From positions 1,674,001 to 1,738,000 of the forward strand of contig NZ_POSP01000003.1 in NCBI RefSeq assembly GCF_002885975.1: a DNA stretch of 64,000 nt, read 5' to 3'. A program made the translations under genes and the position numbers. The DNA comes from Paucibacter aquatile (GTDB lineage: Bacteria > Pseudomonadota > Gammaproteobacteria > Burkholderiales > Burkholderiaceae_C). Below are positions 8,120 through 17,353 of this stretch, one piece after another (the stretch's first letter is position 1; each line of letters begins with the position of its first letter). A model generated the notes under the pieces. That model was given only the letters and a program-made list of their open reading frames with translations. It ran no database searches and was not told the origin of the DNA.

Positions 8120-9469
8120 ATGTTCAAGAAGATTCTGATCGCGAACCGGGGGGAGATTGCCCTCCGGATTCAGCGCGCCTGCCGCGAGCTGGGCGTCAAG
8201 TCGGTGGTCGTCTACTCGGAAGCCGACCGCGACGCCAAGTATGTGAAGCTGGCCGATGAGGCCGTCTGCATCGGCCCCGCGCCGTCCTCGCAGAGCTACC
8301 TCAGCATGCCGGCCATCATCGCCACCGCCGAGGTGACCGATGCCGAAGCCATCCACCCCGGCTATGGATTCCTGAGCGAGAACGCCGACTTTGCCGAACG
8401 CGTGGAGCGCAGCGGCTTCACCTTCATCGGCCCGACGCCCGAATCCATCCGCATGATGGGTGACAAGGTCTCGGCCAAGCAGGCCATGATCCGTGCCGGC
8501 GTGCCTTGCGTGCCCGGTTCGGACGGCGCCCTGCCCGAAGACCCGAAGGAGATCATCAAGATCGCCCGCGCCATCGGCTACCCGGTCATCATCAAGGCCG
8601 CAGGCGGCGGCGGTGGCCGTGGCATGCGCGTGGTGCACACCGAAGCGGCCCTGGTCAACGCGGTGCAGATGACGCGCACCGAAGCCGGCGCAGCCTTTGG
8701 CAACCCGCAGGTCTATATGGAAAAGTTCCTGGAAAACCCACGGCATGTGGAAATCCAGGTGCTGGCCGATGAGCACAAGAACGCCGTCTGGCTGGGCGAG
8801 CGCGATTGCTCCATGCAGCGCCGCCACCAGAAGATCCTCGAAGAAGCACCGGCACCCGGCATTCCGCGCCGCATCATCGAGAAGATCGGTGACCGCTGCG
8901 CCGCCGCCTGCCGCAAGATGAACTACCGCGGCGCCGGCACCTTCGAGTTCCTGTACGAAAACGGCGAGTTCTATTTCATCGAGATGAACACCCGCGTGCA
9001 GGTCGAGCATCCGGTGACGGAGCTGGTCACCGGCATCGACATCGTGCAGATGCAGATCAAGGTGGCGGCCGGCGAGAAGCTGCCCTTCACCCAGCGCAAC
9101 ATCACCATGCGCGGCCACTCGATCGAGTGCCGCATCAACGCCGAAGACCCCTTCAAGTTCACGCCCTCGCCGGGCCGCATCACCATGTGGCATGCACCGG
9201 GCGGCCCGGGTGTGCGCGTGGATTCGCATGTCTACACCAACTACGTCGTGCCACCGCACTACGACTCGATGATCGGCAAGATCATCGTCCACGGCGACAC
9301 CCGCGAGCAGGCCCTGGCCCGCATGCGCATCGCCCTGAGCGAGACCGTGGTGGAAGGCATCCAGACCAACATCCCGCTGCACCGCGAGCTGATGGTCGAC
9401 GCCAAGTTCATTGAAGGCGGCACCAACATCCATTACCTCGAAGGCTGGATGAGCCAACACAAGCGATGA
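8120..9469 (+). CDS. accC: Acetyl-CoA carboxylase, biotin carboxylase subunit
   Basis: ATP-dependent carboxylation of the biotin on AccB with bicarbonate. 449 residues, standard length. The sequence shows the N-terminal KILIANRGEIALRI, the ATP-grasp glycine loop AAGGGGGRGMR, the EMNTRVQVEHPVTE catalytic segment and the C-terminal SMIGKIIVHG domain. accA and accD are not in this window, as is usual. The gene overlaps prmA by four bases (ATGA). Confidence 0.98.
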   Translation: MFKKILIANRGEIALRIQRACRELGVKSVVVYSEADRDAKYVKLADEAVCIGPAPSSQSYLSMPAIIATAEVTDAEAIHPGYGFLSENADFAERVERSGFTFIGPTPESIRMMGDKVSAKQAMIRAGVPCVPGSDGALPEDPKEIIKIARAIGYPVIIKAAGGGGGRGMRVVHTEAALVNAVQMTRTEAGAAFGNPQVYMEKFLENPRHVEIQVLADEHKNAVWLGERDCSMQRRHQKILEEAPAPGIPRRIIEKIGDRCAAACRKMNYRGAGTFEFLYENGEFYFIEMNTRVQVEHPVTELVTGIDIVQMQIKVAAGEKLPFTQRNITMRGHSIECRINAEDPFKFTPSPGRITMWHAPGGPGVRVDSHVYTNYVVPPHYDSMIGKIIVHGDTREQALARMRIALSETVVEGIQTNIPLHRELMVDAKFIEGGTNIHYLEGWMSQHKR

Positions 9470-10422
9470 GCGACGACACCTCTTCTGCACCGGACGCGGC
9501 CAAGGAACCCAACTCGGCCACCCTGCACGAACTGCTGCTGATCTGCGGCGAGGACGATGTCGAGATCGTCAGCGACGCACTGATGGAGCTGGACGCGCTG
9601 GCCGTGTCGGTGGAAGACGCCGATGCCGACACCGATGCCGAGAAAGCCCTGTTCGGCGAGCCCGGCATGCCGGCGCCGCGTGGCGGCTGGCAGCGCTCGG
9701 TGGTCAAGGCCTTGTTCCCGGACGAGAACGAAGCCACCGAATGCGCCACCCTGATCCTCAGCCAGGACTGGGCGGCCGACGTGCATGTGCAGGCGATTCA
9801 AGCCGTGGCCGAGCAGGACTGGGTGCGCCTGACGCAGTCGCAGTTCTCGCCGGTGGAGATCACGCCCGAGTTCTGGATCGTGCCGTCGTGGCATGAAGCC
9901 CCGGCCCAGGCCACGCGCGTCATGCGCCTGGACCCGGGCCTGGCCTTCGGCACCGGCACCCACCCGACCACGCGCATGTGCCTGCGCTGGATCGCCACCC
10001 ACAGCGAGCTCAGCCCCGGCTGGACCCGCGTGCTCGACTACGGCTGCGGCTCCGGCATCCTCGCCATCGGTGCGGCCCTGCACGGCGCGCAAAACATCGA
10101 CGCGGTGGACATCGATCCGGCCGCCATCACCGCCAGCCAGGACAATGCCAAGGCCAACCAGGTCGCCCTGAAGGCCGCCCTGCCCGATGCCGCGCAAGGC
10201 GAGTACCCGCTGGTCATGGCCAACATCCTGGCCACGCCGCTCAAGCTGCTGGCGCCGCTGCTGGCGGCCCACCTCGCCCCGGGCGCACATCTGATCCTGG
10301 CCGGCATCCTGGCCCGCCAGGCCGAGGAGCTGAAGGAAGCCTACGCCCCCTGGCTGAAGCTCGAGGTCAGCGACGAGGAAGAGGGCTGGATCCTGATGAC
10401 GGCCCAGCGTCCTGCGGCTTGA
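9466..10422 (+). CDS. prmA: Ribosomal protein L11 methyltransferase
   Basis: SAM-dependent trimethylation of ribosomal protein L11, cytosolic; 318 residues. The N-terminal L11-binding half contains a long acidic stretch; the methyltransferase half shows motif I LDYGCGSGILAIGA, the substrate loop GTGTHPTTRMCL and the NPPY-like motif MANILATPL. The start codon overlaps accC by ATGA, the common accBC-prmA arrangement of Burkholderiales. The insertion DADADTDAEKALFGEPGMPAP-type segment near residues 45-65 is typical of betaproteobacterial PrmA. Confidence 0.95.
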   Translation: MSDDTSSAPDAAKEPNSATLHELLLICGEDDVEIVSDALMELDALAVSVEDADADTDAEKALFGEPGMPAPRGGWQRSVVKALFPDENEATECATLILSQDWAADVHVQAIQAVAEQDWVRLTQSQFSPVEITPEFWIVPSWHEAPAQATRVMRLDPGLAFGTGTHPTTRMCLRWIATHSELSPGWTRVLDYGCGSGILAIGAALHGAQNIDAVDIDPAAITASQDNAKANQVALKAALPDAAQGEYPLVMANILATPLKLLAPLLAAHLAPGAHLILAGILARQAEELKEAYAPWLKLEVSDEEEGWILMTAQRPAA

Positions 10423-10439
10423 TTCGGGCGTGGTGCGGA

Positions 10440-10465
10440 GCCCGAATTCACGATCGAGTTCGGGC
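10440..10465 (+). terminator. Possible weak terminator after prmA
   Basis: A 7-bp inverted repeat (GCCCGAA / TTCGGGC) with a 12-base spacer, 17 bases past the prmA stop. It has only a short TTG after the stem, so it may act as a hairpin rather than a true intrinsic terminator. Confidence 0.35.
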
Positions 10466-10509
10466 TTGCCTAGCCCTGAGCTTCGGCGGACTCATGGCAT
10501 GATCTCGCC

Positions 10510-11877
10510 ATGAGTCTCGCCACCCGTTGCACCGCTTGCGGAACCATTTTCCGCGTCGTGGAAGACCAGCTCCGGGTCTCGGAAGGCTGGGTGCGTTGCG
10601 GCCGCTGCGCCGAAGTGTTCGACGCCCGCGAGCAGCTCTTCGACATCGATCTCGAGGCCCCACCGCCCTGGCCGCCCGCCCCTGCCCACGACACACCTGC
10701 GGTCGATTTGTCGACGCAGGACGATGGCCGCTGGGCGCCGAGCCCGCCGCCCACCTCAAGCCCTCCGGCCCCGATCCCGGCATCCGCCTACGCACCACCG
10801 CCACCGCGGCCACTGGACCTGACGGCTGCACCACCGCACAAGGAGCCTCGCCCGGGCCACGACTCCATCGTCGCGGCCGCCATGGACTCGCGCCACGAAC
10901 CCCGTTGGGTCGATGAGCCCGGTCTCGACGCGGGCGGCGCCAAGGACCCCGCCCCGCGCTGGACCGAGCCCGAGATCGAGCCCTCGCTGGAACAGCAGGT
11001 GGCGCAAGAGGTCGAGCAGGAAATGGCCCGGCTGAGTGCACAGCGCGCTCAGCTGGAAGCCCAGGCCCAGGCCGAAGCCGACATCCAGCAACAGGCTTAC
11101 GAAGAAGAGCAGGCCCGGCTGCAGGCCGAGCTGGCTGCGGCCGAAGCCAGCCAGCGCGCGCAGGCCCAGCTGGCCCAGCTGGCGCAACAAAAAGCCACGC
11201 CAGCCCCACACAGCCCGGGCGAAGGCGACCACGGCTTTCAGCCCACCACCCTGGGCGAAAACGGCGAGTTGCTGGCCGCCGCCGAGGCTGAGGCCACCAA
11301 GGCGGTGAAACCAGAAGGCACAGCCGCTGGCGGCGAAAGCAACAGCGGTGGCGCGCCTTCGGAGCTGCCCACCTTCATGCGCCCGGCGCGCCAGGCCACG
11401 ATCTGGAACCGGCTCTGGGTGCGCGTCAGCCTGGGCCTGCTCTGCGGCCTGGCGCTGGCAGCCCTGGGCTTGCAGGCCACCTGGCAGTTCCGTGACGCCC
11501 TGGTGGCCCGTTACCCGCAGCTGCGCGCCGATCTGCAAGCCTTCTGTGCCGTGGCCCACTGCGAAATCAAGCCCTGGCAGCGCCTGGACAGCTTCAGCGT
11601 CGACGCCAGCGCACTGAGCCAAGCCGGTTCGGGGCACCACTACAAGCTGGCCCTGACCCTGCGCAACAAGAGCGAATACGAGCTCGCCCTGCCCTGGGTG
11701 GAGCTGAGCCTGACCGATGCCAACGGCCAGCTGATCGCGCGCCGCGCGCTCGCGCCCAAGGACTTCAATCTGAGCCAGGATGCACTTGCCGCAGCGACCG
11801 AGCTGCCCGTGCAAGCCCTGCTGACCACCGGCGACAAGGCCGTCAGCGGCTACAGCGTCGAGCTGTTCTACCCCTGA
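10510..11877 (+). CDS. Zinc-ribbon and DUF3426 membrane protein
   Basis: 455 residues. The N terminus is an MJ0042-type zinc ribbon: Cys7-x2-Cys10 and Cys30-x2-Cys33 in the pattern CTACGTIF...VRCGRCAEVF. A long Pro/Ala linker follows, then an Ala/Gln/Glu coiled coil (about residues 155-230), one membrane segment (about 298-322, LGLLCGLALAALGL) and a periplasmic DUF3426 domain with VEIKPW-like CEIKPWQRLDSF and the family-typical 'LALTLRN' strands. The family is widespread in beta- and gammaproteobacteria and its function is unknown; it usually follows prmA, as here. The coiled-coil insertion makes this copy longer than most. Confidence 0.85.
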   Translation: MSLATRCTACGTIFRVVEDQLRVSEGWVRCGRCAEVFDAREQLFDIDLEAPPPWPPAPAHDTPAVDLSTQDDGRWAPSPPPTSSPPAPIPASAYAPPPPRPLDLTAAPPHKEPRPGHDSIVAAAMDSRHEPRWVDEPGLDAGGAKDPAPRWTEPEIEPSLEQQVAQEVEQEMARLSAQRAQLEAQAQAEADIQQQAYEEEQARLQAELAAAEASQRAQAQLAQLAQQKATPAPHSPGEGDHGFQPTTLGENGELLAAAEAEATKAVKPEGTAAGGESNSGGAPSELPTFMRPARQATIWNRLWVRVSLGLLCGLALAALGLQATWQFRDALVARYPQLRADLQAFCAVAHCEIKPWQRLDSFSVDASALSQAGSGHHYKLALTLRNKSEYELALPWVELSLTDANGQLIARRALAPKDFNLSQDALAAATELPVQALLTTGDKAVSGYSVELFYP

Positions 11878-11986
11878 GCCTCAGCGGAGCGCGCGGCCAG
11901 CGGGTCGCCGCTGCGCCCGATCGCCGCTCTCCCCTTTGCCCAGCTCCAGTTAAAGCGCTTCGACCTGCGCATCGCGTGCAGGCATG

Positions 11987-12011
11987 AAAAAACCCGGCCG
12001 AGGCCGGGTTT
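11987..12011 (-). terminator. Terminator of the histone-like gene
   Basis: Read on the minus strand, a GC-rich stem (AAACCCGG / CCGGGTTT, core extended to ten pairs) with a tiny loop is followed by TTTTTT. It lies 65 bases downstream of the histone-like gene's stop. On the + strand the T tract is short, so termination of the DUF3426 gene here is less certain. Confidence 0.8.
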
Positions 12012-12075
12012 GAGAAGAAGCGGGTGCCGCCGCAAGCCGCCCTGAGGTGGCCTGCATGGCGCGGCAGCGCGCGAC

Positions 12076-12744
12076 TTAGGGCTTGTTGCCGGTGGGGAAA
12101 GGCCAAGCGGCTTGCGGGCTCAGCGCGGTCTTGGCGGCCGGAGCGGCAGCAGCGGGCTTGGCAGCGGCCTTCTTGGCAGCCGGCTTTGCAGCAGCAGCCT
12201 TCGGAGCAGCAGCGGCCTTGGGCGCAGCAGCAGCCTTCTTCACCGGCGGCTTGATCGGCGCGGCGGCCTTCTTGACCGGCGGCTTGATCGGCGCAGCAGC
12301 CTTCTTCACGGGAGGCTTGATCGGTGCAGCGGCCTTCTTGGCAGGAGCAGCGGCCTTCTTCGCGGGAGCAGCAGCCTTCTTGGCAGGAGCCGCGGCCTTC
12401 TTCGCCGGAGCAGCAGCCTTCTTGGCAGGTGCAGCGGCCTTCTTCGCCGGAGCAGCAGCCTTCTTCGCCGGAGCAGCAGCCTTCTTGGCAGGTGCAGCAG
12501 CCTTCTTCGCCGGTGCAGCAGCCTTCTTGGCAGGAGCCGCGGCCTTCTTCGCCGGAGCAGCAGCCTTCTTGGCAGGTGCAGCAGCCTTCTTCGCCGGAGC
12601 AGCGGCCTTCTTGGCCGGAGCAGCAGCCTTCTTCGCCGGAGCGGCGGCCTTCTTCGCCGGTGCAGCAGCAGCCTTCGGTGCAGCAGCAGCCTTCTTCGCC
12701 GGAGCGGCGGCCTTCTTGGCCGGAGCCTTCTTCGCAGTTGCCAT
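12076..12744 (-). CDS. Histone H1-like, Lys/Ala/Pro-repeat DNA-binding protein
   Basis: 222-residue, extremely basic, low-complexity protein made of tandem PAKKAAA units (roughly fifteen in a row), then three PIKPPVKKAAA units, then an Ala-rich tail ending PFPTGNKP. Proteins of this type (AlgP/Hc1-like, resembling eukaryotic histone H1 tails) bind DNA nonspecifically and are common in Burkholderiales; a nucleoid-compacting role is inferred from composition. A good ribosome-binding site (AAGGAGAA) precedes the ATG. The repeat makes the gene prone to length change by slippage, so unit number should vary between strains. An equally long open frame on the opposite strand is an artefact of the repeat. 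Confidence 0.85.
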   Translation of the reverse strand: MATAKKAPAKKAAAPAKKAAAAPKAAAAPAKKAAAPAKKAAAPAKKAAAPAKKAAAPAKKAAAPAKKAAAPAKKAAAPAKKAAAPAKKAAAPAKKAAAPAKKAAAPAKKAAAPAKKAAAPAKKAAAPAKKAAAPAKKAAAPIKPPVKKAAAPIKPPVKKAAAPIKPPVKKAAAAPKAAAAPKAAAAKPAAKKAAAKPAAAAPAAKTALSPQAAWPFPTGNKP

Positions 12745-12986
12745 TTCAGTTCTCCTTGATCAAGTGAAAAGAGCACTGCCTACAGTCAGCGAGGCCGCTG
12801 CAGCGCAGTTATTTGCCGTCCGAATGTCACCCAGGAGGAGTGCCCCGGTACGGCAAATGGGGGTGCCGGTCACACGAGCCGCTGAGGGTTCAGCGGCGCG
12901 CAGAACTGGCCAATACACACATCTTTCTTCTAATCTTTTTCGTTGAGCTGAAACGGGGGCGAGGAAGGCCTCAGCCTTCAACGACC

Positions 12987-14207
12987 TCAGTCCCAGCTCA
13001 GCGCGCCACCGGTTTGGTACTCGATGACGCGGGTTTCGAAAAAGTTGCGTTCCTTCTTCAGGTCGATCATTTCGCTCATCCAGGGGAAGGGGTTCTCTTC
13101 ATTCGGGAAGAGTTCCTCCAGACCGATCTGGGTGGCACGACGGTTGGCGATGTAGCGCAGATAGCCCTTGAACATCGATGCATTCAGGCCCAGCACGCCA
13201 CGCGGCATGGTGTCTTCGGCGTAGGCGTACTCGAGCTCCACGGCCTTCATGAACAGGGCCTTGATCTCGGCCTTGAACTCGGCCGTCCAGAGCTGCGGGT
13301 TCTCGAGCTTGATCTGGTTGATCAGGTCGATGCCGAAATTGCAGTGCATGGACTCGTCGCGCAGGATGTACTGGTACTGCTCGGCCGCACCGGTCATCTT
13401 GTTCTGGCGGCCCATGGCCAGGATCTGGGTGAAGCCGACGTAGAAGAACAGGCCTTCCATCAGGCAGGCGAACACGATCAGGCTCTTCAGCAGGGTCTGG
13501 TCGGTTTGCTGCGTGCCCGTGTGGAAGTTCGGGTCCATGATCGCGTCGATGAAGGGGATCAGGAACTCGTCCTTGTCGCGGATGGACTTGACCTCGTTGT
13601 AGGCGTTGAAGATCTCGGCCTCGTCCAGACCCAGCGACTCCACGATGTACTGGTAGGCGTGGGTGTGGATGGCTTCTTCAAAAGCCTGGCGCAGCAGGAA
13701 CTGGCGGCACTCGGGCGCCGTGATATGGCGGTAGGTGCCCAGCACGATGTTGTTGGCGGCCAGCGAATCGGCGGTGACGAAGAAGCCGAGGTTGCGCTTG
13801 ATGATGCGGCGCTCGTCTTCGGACAGGCCGTTCGGGCTCTTCCACAGCGCGATGTCGCGCGACATGTTCACTTCCTGCGGCATCCAGTGGTTGGCGCAGG
13901 TGGCCAGGTACTTCTCCCAGGCCCACTTGTACTTGAAGGGTACGAGTTGGTTGACGTCGGTCTGGCCGTTGATGATGCGCTTGTCGGCGGCCTTGACGCG
14001 GCGCTCGGCAGCTTGAGCCGGCGACGATGCCAGCACCGCCGCGGTGGCGGGTGAGGAGGAGGTTAGGCCAGCTGCTGGGGCGGCGCCCGCGGCGGCCAGA
14101 TGGGCGGCGCCGACGGAGGCATCAACACGCGCATTCGCAGCGGGGCTGGATGCGGCATTTGCAGTGGCTGAATCAGCAGGCTTCAGGTCTTCTTCCCAAA
14201 CCAACAT
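12987..14207 (-). CDS. nrdB: Ribonucleoside-diphosphate reductase, beta (radical) subunit, class I
   Basis: Holds the metal cofactor and radical needed by NrdA to reduce ribonucleotides. 406 residues. Metal-ligand segments are EEAIHTHAYQ, EGLFFYVGF and RDESMHCNFG; the C-terminal tail FFETRVIEYQTGGALSWD is the peptide that docks into the alpha subunit. The start MLVWEEDLKP has AGGAAG six bases upstream; the frame extends a further 51 bases but without a ribosome site. A low-complexity Ala/Ser linker (about residues 15-60) separates the N terminus from the conserved core. The gene lies downstream of nrdA but a strong terminator stands between them, so read-through or a separate promoter must supply NrdB. 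Confidence 0.95.
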   Translation of the reverse strand: MLVWEEDLKPADSATANAASSPAANARVDASVGAAHLAAAGAAPAAGLTSSSPATAAVLASSPAQAAERRVKAADKRIINGQTDVNQLVPFKYKWAWEKYLATCANHWMPQEVNMSRDIALWKSPNGLSEDERRIIKRNLGFFVTADSLAANNIVLGTYRHITAPECRQFLLRQAFEEAIHTHAYQYIVESLGLDEAEIFNAYNEVKSIRDKDEFLIPFIDAIMDPNFHTGTQQTDQTLLKSLIVFACLMEGLFFYVGFTQILAMGRQNKMTGAAEQYQYILRDESMHCNFGIDLINQIKLENPQLWTAEFKAEIKALFMKAVELEYAYAEDTMPRGVLGLNASMFKGYLRYIANRRATQIGLEELFPNEENPFPWMSEMIDLKKERNFFETRVIEYQTGGALSWD

Positions 14208-14408
14208 GGTGGACTTCCTATCGTGTCGAATTATCAGAGTGTTGTGTTCAAACACCAAGGACTTCTTGACATCAAGACGCCTTGTGCGTTGCTGTGCTGC
14301 ATCGAATTTTCGATTCCGCGCACAAGATCACGCTCAACACATAACTTCAAATCTATGCATACAAAAGACCAGCGACATCGATGAACATTGACATCGCGGG
14401 CCGCAGAC

Positions 14409-14439
14409 AAAAAGAGGCGATCTCACATCGCCTCTTTTT
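14409..14439 (-). terminator. Bidirectional terminator between nrdA and nrdB
   Basis: An 8-bp GAGGCGAT / ATCGCCTC stem with a 5-base loop, flanked by A5 on one side and T5 on the other, so it can work in either direction. It lies eight bases past the nrdA stop and about 200 bases before nrdB, which implies nrdB is not simply co-transcribed. Confidence 0.85.
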
Positions 14440-14446
14440 CATCTGC

Positions 14447-17353
14447 TTACTGGCAAGCCTCGCAATCGGGGTTGTCAATCGAGCAGAACTTCATGTCCGT
14501 GGCTGGCAACTCGGGTTCAGCGGCCACCGGTGCAGCAGCCACCGGTGCCGATGACAGGCCCGACGCGCCACCCGAGGACACCGCGTTGAGCTGGCCGGAC
14601 TTGGTCACCGTGCTCTTCTCGGCATGGGTCGCGCCCATGGTGCGCAGGTAGTAGGTGGTCTTCAGGCCGCGCAACCAAGCCAGCTTGTAGGTCTCATCCA
14701 GCTTCTTGCCCGAGGCGCCGGCCATGTAGATGTTCAGGCTCTGCGCCTGGTCGATCCACTTCTGGCGGCGCGCGGCGGCTTCCACCAGCCACTGCGTTTC
14801 CACTTCGAAGGCGGTGGCGTAGAGGTTCTTCAGCTCTTCCGGCACGCGGTCGATGCGGCGCAGCGAACCGTCGAAGTGCTTGAGGTCCATGACCATCACG
14901 TCGTCCCACAGGCCCAGGGCCTTGAGGTCACGCACCAGCGCTTCGTTGATGACGGTGAACTCGCCCGACAGATTGGACTTGACCGAGAGGTTGCCGAAGC
15001 AAGGCTCGATGGATGCGTCCACGCCGATGATGTTGGAGATGGTCGCGGTCGGGGCGATGGCCACGCAGTTGCTGTTGCGCATGCCGTGGGTGGCGATGCG
15101 GGCACGCAGCGCATCCCAGTCCATGCTGGTCGAGCGGTCCACTTCCACATAGCCGCCGCGGGCTTCGGCCAGCAGCTCCAGCGAGTCGATCGGCAGGATG
15201 CCGCGGTCCCACAGCGAGCCGCGGTAGGACGAGTAGCGGCCGCGCTCTTCGGCCAGCTGGGTCGAGGCCCAGTAGGCGTAGTAGCAGATCGCTTCCATCG
15301 AACGGTCGGCGAACTCCACCGCTTCTTGCGAGGCGTAGGGCGTGCGCAGCGCATACAGCGCGTCCTGGAAGCCCATCAGGCCCAGGCCCACCGGGCGGTG
15401 GCGCAGATTGGAGTCACGCGCCTTCTTGACGGCGTAGTAGTTGATGTCGATCACGTTGTCCAGCATGCGCATGGCCGTGGCGATCGTCTTCTTCAGCTTT
15501 TCGTGGTCAACGCCACCGTCCTTCAAATGCTGGACCAGGTTGACCGAGCCCAGATTGCAGACGGCGATTTCGCTGTCGTTGGTGTTCAGCGTGATCTCGG
15601 TGCAAAGGTTGGACGAGTGCACCACGCCGACATGCTGCTGGGGCGAACGCACATTGCAGGCGTCCTTGAAGGTGATCCAGGGATGGCCGGTCTCGAACAG
15701 CATCGAGAGCATCTTGCGCCACAGGTCCTTGGCCGGCATGCGCTTGAAGAGCTTGATCTCGCCGCGGTCGGCCTTGGCCTCGTAGGCGGTGTAGGCGACT
15801 TCGAATTCCTTGCCGAACAGATCGTGCAGGTCCGGGCAGGTCGAAGGGCTGAACAGAGTCCAGTCGCCACCGTCCATGACACGGCGCATGAACAGATCGG
15901 GGATCCAGTTCGCGGTGTTCATGTCGTGGGTGCGGCGGCGGTCGTCACCGGTGTTCTTGCGCAGCTCCAGGAACTCTTCGATGTCCAGGTGCCAGCTTTC
16001 CAGATAGGCGCAGACGGCGCCCTTGCGCTTGCCGCCCTGGTTCACGGCCACAGCCGTGTCGTTCACCACCTTCAGGAAAGGCACGACGCCTTGCGACTTG
16101 CCATTGGTGCCCTTGATGTGCGAGCCGAGCGCGCGCACCGGGGTCCAGTCATTGCCCAGGCCGCCGGCGAACTTGGAGAGCAGCGCGTTCTCTTTCAGCG
16201 CCTCGTAGATGCCGTCCAGATCGTCGGCCACCGTGGTCAGATAGCAGCTCGACAGCTGCGAGCGGCGCGTGCCCGAGTTGAACAGGGTCGGGGTGCTGGA
16301 CATGAAGTCGAAGCTGGACAGCACTTCGTAGAACTCGATGGCGCGGGCTTCGCGGTCGATCTCGTTGAGCGCCAGGCCCATGGCCACGCGCATGAAGAAG
16401 GCCTGCGGCATTTCGATGCGCTTGTCATCGATGTGCTGGAAGTAGCGGTCGTACAGGGTTTGCAGACCCAGGTAGTCGAACTGCAGATCGCGCTCGGCCT
16501 TCAGCGCCGCACCCAGGCGGGCCAGGTCGTACTGGGCCAGCTTCTCGTCCAGCAGCTCGGCGGCCACGCCCTTCTTGATGTACTTGGGGAAGTACTCGGC
16601 GTAGCGCTCTTGCATCTGCTCCTGGCTGATCTCGCCACCCACCACTTCGCGGCGGATGGTGTGCAGCAGCAGGCGTGCGGTGGCGCGGCTGTAGCCCGGG
16701 TCTTTCTCGATCAGGGTACGGGCGGCCAGGATGGAGGCCTTGTAGACCTCGTCAATGGGCACGCCGTCGTACAGATTGCGTTTGGTCTCGGCCAGGATGG
16801 GCTCGGGCTTCACATCGGCGCCGAGGTTGGCACAGGCCGACACGATCAGGCTTTGCAGATGGGGCAGATCCAGCGGCACGCGCTGGCCGTTGTCGATCAC
16901 GGTCAGCGTGCTCTCAGCCGGCGCGGTTTCCACCAGACCCTGGCGCTGGCGCTCCTGGAAGCGGCGCTCGCGGTACAGCACATAAGCACGTGCCACTTCA
17001 TGATGGCCGCCGCGCATCAGGCCCAGTTCCACCTGGTCCTGGATGTCTTCGATGTGGAAGGTGCCACCGCTCGGGCGCGAACGCAGCAGGGCGCGCACCA
17101 CCGCTTCGGTCAGGCCGTCCACCGTCTCGCGCACGCTGGCCGAGGCCGCGCCGGTCGTGCCGTGCACGGCCAGAAAGGCCTTCATCAGGGCCACGGCGAT
17201 CTTGCTCGGCTCGAAGGCCACCACCGCGCCGTTGCGGCGCAGGATCTGATAGGCCTGGAACGCCGACTGGGCGGCCAGGCTCAGGGTGGACGACGCCAGG
17301 CGGCTGGCGCCTTCAGGCGCCGGGTTCACAGCGGGAGCGGCTTGTGTCTGCAT
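14447..17353 (-). CDS. nrdA: Ribonucleoside-diphosphate reductase, alpha (catalytic) subunit, class I
   Basis: Catalytic subunit reducing NDPs to dNDPs; 968 residues. An N-terminal ATP-cone (about residues 40-130, containing RRNGAVVAFEPSKIAVAL) gives allosteric activity control. Active-site segments are SQLSSCYLTT, NLCTEITLNT and AVCNLGSVNL; the radical-transfer tyrosines lie in the C-terminal third; the tail ends with the redox pair CEAC. The ATG at 17353 has AAGGAAG seven bases upstream and is preferred to the in-frame TTG 36 bases earlier. A non-conserved Ala/Pro segment before the tail (about 930-950) is a lineage feature. Its promoter carries two NrdR boxes. Confidence 0.96.
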   Translation of the reverse strand: MQTQAAPAVNPAPEGASRLASSTLSLAAQSAFQAYQILRRNGAVVAFEPSKIAVALMKAFLAVHGTTGAASASVRETVDGLTEAVVRALLRSRPSGGTFHIEDIQDQVELGLMRGGHHEVARAYVLYRERRFQERQRQGLVETAPAESTLTVIDNGQRVPLDLPHLQSLIVSACANLGADVKPEPILAETKRNLYDGVPIDEVYKASILAARTLIEKDPGYSRATARLLLHTIRREVVGGEISQEQMQERYAEYFPKYIKKGVAAELLDEKLAQYDLARLGAALKAERDLQFDYLGLQTLYDRYFQHIDDKRIEMPQAFFMRVAMGLALNEIDREARAIEFYEVLSSFDFMSSTPTLFNSGTRRSQLSSCYLTTVADDLDGIYEALKENALLSKFAGGLGNDWTPVRALGSHIKGTNGKSQGVVPFLKVVNDTAVAVNQGGKRKGAVCAYLESWHLDIEEFLELRKNTGDDRRRTHDMNTANWIPDLFMRRVMDGGDWTLFSPSTCPDLHDLFGKEFEVAYTAYEAKADRGEIKLFKRMPAKDLWRKMLSMLFETGHPWITFKDACNVRSPQQHVGVVHSSNLCTEITLNTNDSEIAVCNLGSVNLVQHLKDGGVDHEKLKKTIATAMRMLDNVIDINYYAVKKARDSNLRHRPVGLGLMGFQDALYALRTPYASQEAVEFADRSMEAICYYAYWASTQLAEERGRYSSYRGSLWDRGILPIDSLELLAEARGGYVEVDRSTSMDWDALRARIATHGMRNSNCVAIAPTATISNIIGVDASIEPCFGNLSVKSNLSGEFTVINEALVRDLKALGLWDDVMVMDLKHFDGSLRRIDRVPEELKNLYATAFEVETQWLVEAAARRQKWIDQAQSLNIYMAGASGKKLDETYKLAWLRGLKTTYYLRTMGATHAEKSTVTKSGQLNAVSSGGASGLSSAPVAAAPVAAEPELPATDMKFCSIDNPDCEACQ

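Noticed and set aside
7592..9490. A 632-codon minus-strand frame across accB and accC.
   Set aside because: Shadow of two recognised genes; composition typical of antisense high-GC frames.
12324..12767. Apparent tandem direct repeats that could be mistaken for a CRISPR array.
   Set aside because: Period is 21 bases with no spacers; it is the coding repeat of the histone-like gene. No CRISPR array was found in the window.
12083..12946. A 287-codon + strand frame opposite the histone-like gene, Phe/Ala/Gly-rich.
   Set aside because: It arises from reading the PAKKAAA repeat backwards; the minus-strand gene has the ribosome site and terminator.
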